This document shows positions 57,255-64,000 of a DNA stretch of 64,000 bases, piece after piece. Under the pieces are notes generated by a model that was not told the DNA's origin, made no database searches, and worked only from the letters and a program-made list of their open reading frames with translations. The translations under genes and the position numbers were made by a program. Each line of letters begins with the position of its first letter. The first letter of the stretch is position 1. This DNA comes from Blastobasis lacticolella (taxonomy: Eukaryota; Arthropoda; Insecta; Lepidoptera; Blastobasidae): contig LR990048.1 in the NCBI GenBank assembly GCA_905147135.1, positions 13,996,563 through 14,060,562 on the forward strand, in the 5' to 3' direction.

Positions 57255-57985
57255 AAATCAAAATTGCCGTACTGGCCAGATACATGCGGGCAGCGGCCGG
57301 CTTAAGTTGTACGAAAATCCATATCTGTCGTATTTTGCGGCTAAATAAATTACTATGTAAACTCATATCTGTCCTGTAATTTAAAAATGGAATTGCCTTT
57401 TACTTCGAAACATGGCTACCAAGGAGGTAACTAATAAAAGGTTTTTAATTATATTTCGAACTGGCTTGCAAATAGAAAGCTGTTTATTGAAAAAAAACAA
57501 CAAAGGAACCTTATGGCGTATGAAAAATTATTATTGTTTGTTATTCGTCATTAAACTTAAAAAGAAAAATTGTGTTTTTAAATTCCGCGCATTGTTTGAG
57601 AAAAGTACTATACAAGCCTTGGCCACAACTAGGCATTGATGGATTGATTAGTTGCTGGCCGCTGCAGTAATGTACTATTAATGTCATTGGTACATGCGTG
57701 GATTTTAACCTGCAACCTTTGGAATGAAATGCATACGTACGCCTGAACCACTATGCCAGCTAAATTCTGACGTCCCCAAACAAATATACTAGTTTTGTTA
57801 AAACCATTAGGTACCTACCAAAATTATAAGGGTTTATTAAGTTAAGTACCACATGCGACTAGTCCCTTAACTCGTATGGGAAAAGTGCGACTGTATGTGG
57901 ATATGTTAGTAAGTACGTGCATGATTTGACCGTATACTGGTTGGTATGATGCTATTGTCATCAGCAGCAGCGCGGGCGTTGAGAC
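57255..57985. other. Non-coding DNA
   Basis: A 75-codon plus-strand frame (57412-57639, MATKEVTNKRFL..) has a basic, hydrophobic composition and no recognised domain; not accepted as a gene. Nothing else of note. Confidence 0.35.
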
Positions 57986-58129
57986 TAGAGGATTCAATCC
58001 CGGGCCTTTCTTCTAATTCCGGGATTTCGGGATTATCTAAAGTCAAACCCGGGATCCCGGGACAGTCCCAGGATTGAACTTATATTGGAAATAGCAATAA
58101 AAAAGTTAGTAATCAATATCAACATCCGA

Positions 58130-58183
58130 TAAAACTTAAATTGCCAAAAGAAAAATTATTTTCTTTTGGCAATTTAAGTTTTA
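58130..58183. repeat. Perfect 25-bp palindrome, 4-nt loop
   Basis: TAAAACTTAAATTGCC..GAAAA, loop ATTA, TTTTC..GGCAATTTAAGTTTTA. The longest perfect fold-back in the window. Confidence 0.95.
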
Positions 58184-58444
58184 AATAAAAACGATTAAAC
58201 AAGATTATACATCAAACTCCGACGAACCACGCATTTTAACAATACATGAGACCTATAAAATTGCAAATTAAGTTGTGAAAAAATTTACTCAGTAAGACAT
58301 TAAGGTAAGTCAACAAAAACTTAAAAACTACAGAGATCAATATTATGTAAACCAGTACCTTTTTTAAATAAAGTTGACCTGACAGTAACTACTTTATATT
58401 TGTATTCACTAATCATTATTTAAGTATTTGATTTGCAAAATATT

Positions 58445-58657
58445 TTACGATTCTTTAAAGATTTGCTTAAGAATCGATATAAAGATTTGTTTCCAATCTT
58501 GTTTTAGTTTGTTGCACATAATAAGTGCAGAGGCTGCAGAAGCGTCTTCAGGCTCGATGGAAATAGAAGGAACACTTCGTGCTTGAAGAAATTCTTCAAT
58601 TAATTTCAGGAATAAATTTAAGAAATCAATTTCAATCCTATCCCGAAAATCCCGGGA
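58445..58657 (-). pseudogene. Short reading-frame relic inside the CCGGGAT element
   Basis: About 70 open codons on the minus strand: FLNLFLKLIEEFLQARSVPS, then EPEDASAASALIMCNKL, stop at 58445-58447. Composition looks protein-like. It may be a transposase fragment of the surrounding element; no motif is decisive. Confidence 0.3.
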
Positions 58658-58709
58658 TCAAAATGAGGCCGGAATCCCGAGATTCGTTATCCTGGGATCG
58701 AATCCTTTA

Positions 58710-60180
58710 CTATCCCTTTGGGATGGTTGTAAATTATGGAATTTCTAGTTAAATGTTAGTGCTTCTATTTGTCAGAATTAACATTAAATACGTATTTTAG
58801 GGAGTAATTACTTTATTCCATTGTACTTGTAAAGCTTTTAAAAGCGCCGAGAGCCGGAACTCGAAAAAGATCTCTGAATAACCTGAAGCCTTATAGATAC
58901 TAACATGCTTTTAATATAACTAGGTAGCACGCAACATTCACAATTTATGTATAAGTCACACACGAAAATGTCTATTAATCCAAACCCAAACTTTGCTTTA
59001 TATTACAAACCATAAATTGACAGACTTTCGACAAAACAGGTAGGGTCCTTAATTTTTCTGCAACTTTGGTATGGATACCTAGTTCAACTAAAAATAATAA
59101 ATATTTTAGAATAGTTGGAACGACGTGTAGGATTATATAGCAATGTGTTAACAGTCAAGTGGGCTTTTTCAAAATAGGGTAAGGTACTAATGTACCTCTT
59201 TAACTTAATTTAATTTCCATCTTCATGCATTTTTTAACGAAGTTTAAATTGCCAGCAATGTACCAACAGCAGATTTAATTGACAATTAAATGTAAGTGAC
59301 AGCCCCTCAAGCCAGCTTAATTGAATTGGGCAGTTAATTCACTGTATTTTATTATGATTTGTTAATACATGCAAATAATTGCTAAGGGAACATATATTAT
59401 TATCAGTTTCAAAAAATGCCAGCTTGAAAGCGGTAACAGACTGTAAAGTGCCCGTCACGAGAAGCTATAAATTTAGTAAAAACCCATTCAAGGATTCACA
59501 ACCTTATTTCGAACAAATAGAAATAACAAGTTTAAAAATGACAACCAATAGAACCTATTCCGCGAAAAAAATGTAAACTATGACGCTGGAACGAAACGCA
59601 AACTACCTAATTCGAAATTGCGGCCGCTAATATTTACGTTCCATGTGTCTAACGCGTTCCAGTACCTACCACAAATCATTAGAAAACAGCGCTTTAAATC
59701 GCTAAAATATAACGCGACTAAGTGAAATTATTTTTGTAATACACGTAGGTATGTTACTTTGAGTAGATTGAATTTACAACCGAGGCGGATCTTACAATGT
59801 ATGGAGCATTGCGAATATAAAATATCTAGATTACCGTTACGGTATCGGTACCGATTCGGATCAAAACAAGTATTACTGGAAGTACGAGTATATAAATTGA
59901 TCAACAAACTAATTGATTTTTGAAATATATTTGGAGCCAAAAAGTCTTCGTGCATTTAAAAAATTTAGCCGTTACGGATCCACTATTGCATGAAATTGTT
60001 GGAAAAATATTTATCGAGTATAGGTACTATTGACGAATACATTTGGCAACATCGCATAATAGAATGCTACGTTGCCATTTCGCCCGAGAAATACGCAACT
60101 GGATTCAAGTTATTCGATGCAAAAGGCGGAGTCAGCAATGTACGGGGTCGTGGCTGGATCAACTAAGTGTGCAAAGAGGT
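58710..60180. other. Non-coding DNA
   Basis: No gene supported; short frames at 59379-59576 and 59728-59955 lack recognisable features. No repeat was recognised apart from simple AT-rich tracts. Confidence 0.35.
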
Positions 60181-60181
60181 G

Positions 60182-60206
60182 TTTATATATATATATATAT
60201 ATATAA
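60182..60206. repeat. (TA)n microsatellite
   Basis: An uninterrupted alternating TA tract after GTGTTTA. Confidence 0.9.
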
Positions 60207-60254
60207 GTACATAAACTAAACTATATAAAAGTGACAGTATGCTCATAAAAGAAG

Positions 60255-60400
60255 TATTTATAATAACAGTAACACCCAGATCCCAGATCCGGAACAGAAA
60301 TTATATATCATTTTATAAATTTTCTCCATGACCGAGAATCGATAGAGAACCTAGGACCTCTTCGTGGCAGACCTGAATAGTGGCCACGGAACCCCTCAGG
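60255..60400 (-). repeat. Degenerate tRNA-derived SINE
   Basis: AACACCCAGATCCCAGATCC ... AGGACCTCTTCGTGGCAGACC matches the complement of the SINE head region at 61420-61530 with many changes. Confidence 0.6.
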
Positions 60401-60681
60401 TTGGTTTGATGTACTAAAACGAATTTTAAGAAACTAACATTACTTAAAATTTAAACTACAAAAATAGGCCAAAGGTTTTCTAATATATCAAGTTGAAGTG
60501 ACTTTGAGTGACCCCATTCAGGACTTTGAAGAATTGACAATGTCAGGTAGTTAGAGGGAAATAAATGAAACAGTCACCTGTCTGCGCAACATTCACGCAT
60601 GTATAGTAACTGCTTACCCTATGTACTTATCTATAGCTATGTAGGTACATACAACAGCTCGGCTTGCAGTGGAATTCGTTC

Positions 60682-60878
60682 GATTATTGACCATCGTTTA
60701 CTACCTACCTTGTCGCGTCTCATACAAACTTTGATAATTGCTGGCCCCAATTTGTGAGGGATCCTCGGTGTATTAATGAGTGGACTGTATTAACTTGTAA
60801 ATTGTTTAATCAGTAAATAAAGCAATTAACAAACTTTGTATGAGGCGCATCAAGATAGTAAACGGTTTTCAATAATTG
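60682..60878. mobile_element. MITE-like inverted-repeat element, about 197 bp
   Basis: Arms of about 55 bp: GATTATTGACCATCGTTTAC ... CTCATACAAACTTTGATAATTGC on the left pairs, inverted, with GCAATTAACAAACTTTGTATGAG ... GTAAACGGTTTTCAATAATT on the right, with scattered mismatches. No coding content. Confidence 0.75.
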
Positions 60879-60899
60879 AATGAATCGAATCGCCACCCT

Positions 60900-60985
60900 T
60901 GGCCGGCGGGTTGCAGATCGCAGTGTTGTAAATATGGAAATGGAAAATACTGCTGCCCATTATCCATAATACAGAGATTCCAGAA
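60900..60985 (+). repeat. Fragment of the 49428-type SINE-like repeat
   Basis: GCCGGCGGGTTGCAGATCGCAG and AATACTGCTGCCCATTATCC match 49520-49580. Confidence 0.65.
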
Positions 60986-61187
60986 CTTTTAACTGTAATT
61001 ACAAAACCGCTTCAAATGCCTGAGAGAGTGCTATAACATAAACGACTATAATAACAGGTTTGTGGAAACTGTCTATACCGTTGGGTCAGATATTTTCAAA
61101 ACCTGCCGTACAAAAACAACCAACAAAATCTCTGACAATACCCTCAAACACATGGAAGAAAGACGCAGAATAATATATAAATAATCG

Positions 61188-61548
61188 TGGAAAAATTCAC
61201 ACAACGCCATCTAGCCCTAAAGTAAGCAAAGCTTGTGTTATGGGTGCTAGATAACTAATAAACTACTTCTATACTTTTAAATACATACTTAAAAAAAAAA
61301 AAAAAGCCGTGGACAAATTCACACACAGAGCCATCTAGCCCCAAAGTAAGCAAAGCTTGTGTTAAGGGTGCTAGATAACTGATAAACTACTTATATACTT
61401 TTAAATACATACTTATTATACATAGAACACCCAGACCCGTAACAGAGTTAAAATTCATCATTTCAATTCCAGCCCGGCCGGGGATCGAACCCGGGACCTC
61501 TTGCGTGGCAGACCGGCATGTCCACTGAACCACTCGGGTCGTCGAATG
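61188..61548 (-). mobile_element. tRNA-derived SINE with partial tandem 3' copy
   Basis: A full-length minus-strand SINE (61548-61309; complement starts GACGACCCGAGTGGTTCAGT, B box GGGTTCGATCCC) is followed by a second 3' part (61305-61188) after a run of A15. Both carry GGGGCTAGATGGC-like or close ends. This is the best preserved SINE copy in the window. Confidence 0.85.
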
Positions 61549-61702
61549 ACTCTGCAATTCCTTGTTGACATCTCCTTTAGGCGACTTAATCGACAGATCT
61601 CCAAGTATCTGACTCGCGACATACGCCGCCCGCTCTTTGCGAGAGATCTGTCGATTGAACAGAGCCAGTTGACGAGACTGAAAACGGATGACGGCAGAGT
61701 TG

Positions 61703-62046
61703 TTTTTTTTTTTTTTGTCATACGATGGGCAAACAGGCAAGCGGGCCACCTGATAGAAAGTGGTCACCACTGCCTATAGACATTAGCAACACCGAGACTA
61801 TCGCTAATGCGTTGCCCACCTCTATAACACGTTACTCTGGCAGCAAAAAGGCAAATATCCCTCCACTGCCAAAGCCACGGTTCCCCAAATTCCCACCCCA
61901 TGGAGCTCTGGAAACCTCACTCACCGGCAGAAACACAATACTATTTAAAAGAGTATTGTTTAGCTGCGGTATTCTGTAAGGTGGAGGTACTTCCCCAGTC
62001 GGGCGGCTCCAATTCAAACGGGATACCCCGCTATGCCCTACCTCTT
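61703..62046 (-). mobile_element. Poly(A)-tailed retroelement, copy C
   Basis: Complement of the 24698 family; T14 (61703-61716) is its poly(A) tail and GGGATACCCCGCTATGCCC its 5' end. Inserted into unrelated DNA. Confidence 0.8.
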
Positions 62047-62059
62047 GATTGACCAAGTT

Positions 62060-62510
62060 CGAGGTCTTAAGGGGAGTCGAGAGGTTCTATGAATAGTAAA
62101 ACACGACAACACGGGCACCTGTTACCAGTATATCCGTCAAAAGAGTCAGTTAACACAGCCAAACACAATACCTAAGATATCCCGGATATCGGCCAGTACG
62201 AGATTAGTATGGCTCTTAAACAGCTCAAAAACAACAAGGTGCCGGGAAATGATGGCTGAGCTTCTGAAAACTGGTGGCAGACCTGTGCTTAAGACCCTTC
62301 AGAAGTTTTTCAACTCCGTCATCTTAGATGGAAAAACACCGGAATCATGGCACAGAAAGTATAATGATATTGTTGAAGAACTCTTAAAGAACTTTAGACC
62401 AATATCACTGCTGAGCCACGTAAATAAGCTGTTCTCGAGAGTCATTACGAGTCATCTCGTGCGCAGGACTTCCAGCCTCCCGATCAAGCCGAATACTGGT
62501 TAGGTTCGCC
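62060..62510 (+). pseudogene. RTE-type LINE reverse transcriptase fragment (fingers region)
   Basis: Encodes EISMALKQLKNNKVPGND, MAELLKTGGRPVLKTLQKFF, LLKNFRPISLLSHVNKLFSR and VITSHLVRR, with small frame breaks. This is the N-terminal reverse-transcriptase region of RTE elements. It stops at CGAATACTGG, where module M begins. Confidence 0.85.
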
Positions 62511-62645
62511 TGTCAAGACGGTCACGGTGCTCAGGTGGCAGTAGCTATACTGTAATTAACCTGATCTGCCAAATCCTAGTTCATATTCAAGGCGAACTCC
62601 AGGCCCTCGCGCGCGGGAGTACAACCGGGACAAATAAGTACTTAT
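62500..62645 (+). repeat. Repeat module M, uninterrupted
   Basis: CTGGTTAGGTTCGCCTGTCAAG ... GTAATTAACCTGATCTGCC ... GGCCCTCGCGCGCGGGAGTAC. It gives the undisturbed order of the module at the Harbinger target site, CTG on this strand being the CAG duplicated at 6468 and 10020. Directly follows an RTE coding fragment, suggesting the module derives from an RTE tail. Confidence 0.6.
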
Positions 62646-62829
62646 TTATTAAGGTGCTCATCTATTTAACCAATAATTCTCGAATCGAATTACGTTAACT
62701 TTTGTTTCAATTGAAAATTAAGAACTTACACTGAGAGCTACAATAATTTACGATGTATCTAATAATCGGACAATAAAACTTACCTCCCTTCAAGTAACGA
62801 AATAATTCAAAAGTAAATAAATGTTTTTA

Positions 62830-63264
62830 CCTTACCTTCAGGAGTAAGAACTCCGAACAAACAATACTCTCTAAAACAAAACGGCATAGTAAAATGTTAA
62901 TTAAAAAGTGCTACATACATGTCACCGCTATTGGTTTGATACCTATACCAGCGCCCTTGGTCCTTTCTAATAAATATTTTAAAATAATATAATATGTTCC
63001 TGACCTCATTGAAACGAATTTGAAATTCTACCGGTTCAACTCACAAAATCTCCTTCGTGCTAGCAGACTTATTGTCGACGATGAACATCATTCTTATTTA
63101 TTCGTTATATCTAAGATAAATAAAGACGATTTATATGTCTACGGTAGATGTTTGTAAATATGCGTATTACTCATGGTTCTAAATGCTGATAAGATATTAC
63201 ACCAGATGTACCACGCGATAGTTTTTAGTTAATGAATGAGTAATAAATATCGCCTTAGGAGACA
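62830..63264 (+). repeat. Second old copy of the GNAT upstream region
   Basis: Aligns with 34640-34690 plus 35070-35450 (CGGCATAGTAAAATGTT, GTGCTAGCAGACTT, TATTACACCAGATGTACC). It lacks the segment holding the 77-codon frame of the other copy. Confidence 0.7.
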
Positions 63265-63440
63265 ACAAAAGGGCTTCTGAAAATATAAAAATTTGGTCCG
63301 ACTTCAAAGCTAAAAGAAAAACCGATAATGCAGTACTAAAATTTGGTAATGCCGACTTGCCCGAGGATCGCATTGAAGAAGGTATATAGATTGATATATG
63401 GAATATTTTACAACAGCATAAGCCTTTAAGAAGGCGTGAG
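63265..63440 (+). pseudogene. GNAT exon 1 relic, nearly full length
   Basis: Matches exon 1 from GCTTCTGAAAATAT to the end. It reads ASENIKIWSDFKAKRK, then DLPEDRIEEG, before a shift and stop near 63381, and resumes at CCTTTAAGAAGGCGTGAG. The initiator is AGG, and the donor GTAAGT is changed to TTAATA. The following 60 bases still resemble intron 1. Exons 2-4 are not seen before the window ends. Confidence 0.75.
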
Positions 63441-63444
63441 TTAA

Positions 63445-64000
63445 TAAAGATTTTAGAAATAATCATGGTATTAAGTGAAGAAATCAGTTCACTTCAGAAT
63501 AATAATTCTGTAACTAACTATAGGTACTATCTACCCATTACTAAATCCGATATTTTTCTGATTCTTTAACATTAAAGAAGTTGTTTCGCTTTCGTGATCC
63601 TGTCGTCATTCTCTTCTCAGTTCATCCCGAATTATAAATAAGGCATGTTTGGTTCTAGAACACTAATTTCTAAATAGAAATGCTGGTACTCGTAAAAATC
63701 TACATTTTGGATGGCATCTGTCAAACTTAAAACTGTAATAAATCTGTAACTATTGGTGCTGGAATACTATTTATTTATTTATTTATTTAACAGTTTATTG
63801 TACACAATATAACAAATACAGAAAGTACAGATTACTTATGACACAACAGGCACTACTTATCTCTAAAAGAAATCTCTTCCAGTAGGCCTACAAAAGAGAT
63901 ATGTAAAATTAAACGCAGATAAGACGTGCACAATGACTATAATTATAATACTATAAATAAATACATACATAAAATTCTATACTTACTATACTAATATACC
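63445..64000. other. Non-coding DNA to window end
   Basis: Begins with intron-1-like sequence, then unremarkable AT-rich DNA with a TATTTATTTATTTAT tract near 63770. No gene is supported. Confidence 0.4.

Larger units (their letters stand above)
57990..58705. mobile_element. MITE-like element with CCGGGAT-rich terminal inverted repeats
   Basis: Left end GGATTCAATCCCGGG and right end, read inversely, GGATTCGATCCCAGG are inverted repeats, and both ends are dense in CCGGGAT/ATCCCGG motifs (including a 14-bp palindrome CCCGGGATCCCGGG at about 58048). No clear target duplication. Encloses a perfect 25-bp palindrome and a short minus-strand frame. Possibly hAT-related by overall style, but unproven. 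Confidence 0.55.

Noticed and set aside
1..64000. CRISPR array, operon-like gene cluster or viral genome segment
   Set aside because: No spaced direct repeats of that kind, no compact gene series and no viral structural or replication genes; the only FP-like piece is the end of a LINE ORF1.

Overview
The window looks like nuclear DNA from an insect, most likely a moth or butterfly. It is AT-rich, has intron-containing genes, and is packed with repeat types familiar from Lepidoptera: a tRNA-derived SINE with a CGGGTTCGAT-type B box, RTE-type LINE 3' ends with GATGAT tails, an I/LOA-type LINE with RNase H, and a Jockey/CR1-type LINE. There is no operon-like packing, no bacterial gene and no CRISPR array. 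Species cannot be named from the sequence.

The only clear host genes are a tandem family of GNAT-fold N-acetyltransferases, of the insect arylalkylamine-N-acetyltransferase-like kind. Each has four coding exons and a product of about 241-249 residues. Copies 1, 2 and 3 (3598-10811, 16370-20577, 26558-33718) are open throughout with consensus splice sites. They lie in three head-to-tail segmental units with boundaries near 10842, 20608 and 33749; unit 1 probably begins about 1.5 kb left of the window. A fourth, more diverged and compact copy (42115-47436) is split inside exon 2 by a nearly intact LINE. Two further exon-1 relics lie at about 35452-35531 and 63265-63440. Unit 3 is a mosaic: its flanks match unit 2, but about 26.95-33.36 kb matches unit 1.

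Layout: 1-33749, three tandem units, each with repeat-rich upstream DNA carrying a repeat module split by RTE LINE pieces, then the four exons. Intron 3 of copies 1 and 3 holds a 3.5-kb Harbinger-type DNA transposon with a visible 3-bp duplication; copy 2 keeps only its right part. 33750-37530: SINE and LINE debris, plus an older copy of the gene-upstream region. 37533-41900: decayed LINE with RNase H. 42115-47436: GNAT copy 4 with the inserted LINE. 47580-49700: LINE and SINE tails. 49716-56301: a solo LTR and a complete LTR-flanked but non-coding element, both inserted in one (TA)n tract; the interior of the second holds a 15/16-bp minisatellite. 56300-64000: MITE-like inverted repeats, SINEs, an RTE reverse transcriptase fragment and the last exon-1 relic.

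The acetyltransferases would be soluble enzymes moving acetyl groups from acetyl-CoA to amines; the exact substrate cannot be read from sequence. The most unusual features are the mosaic tandem array, the recent LINE knock-out of copy 4, the non-coding LTR element with matching LTRs, and a series of perfect fold-back palindromes with 4-11-nt loops that suggest template-switch replication errors.
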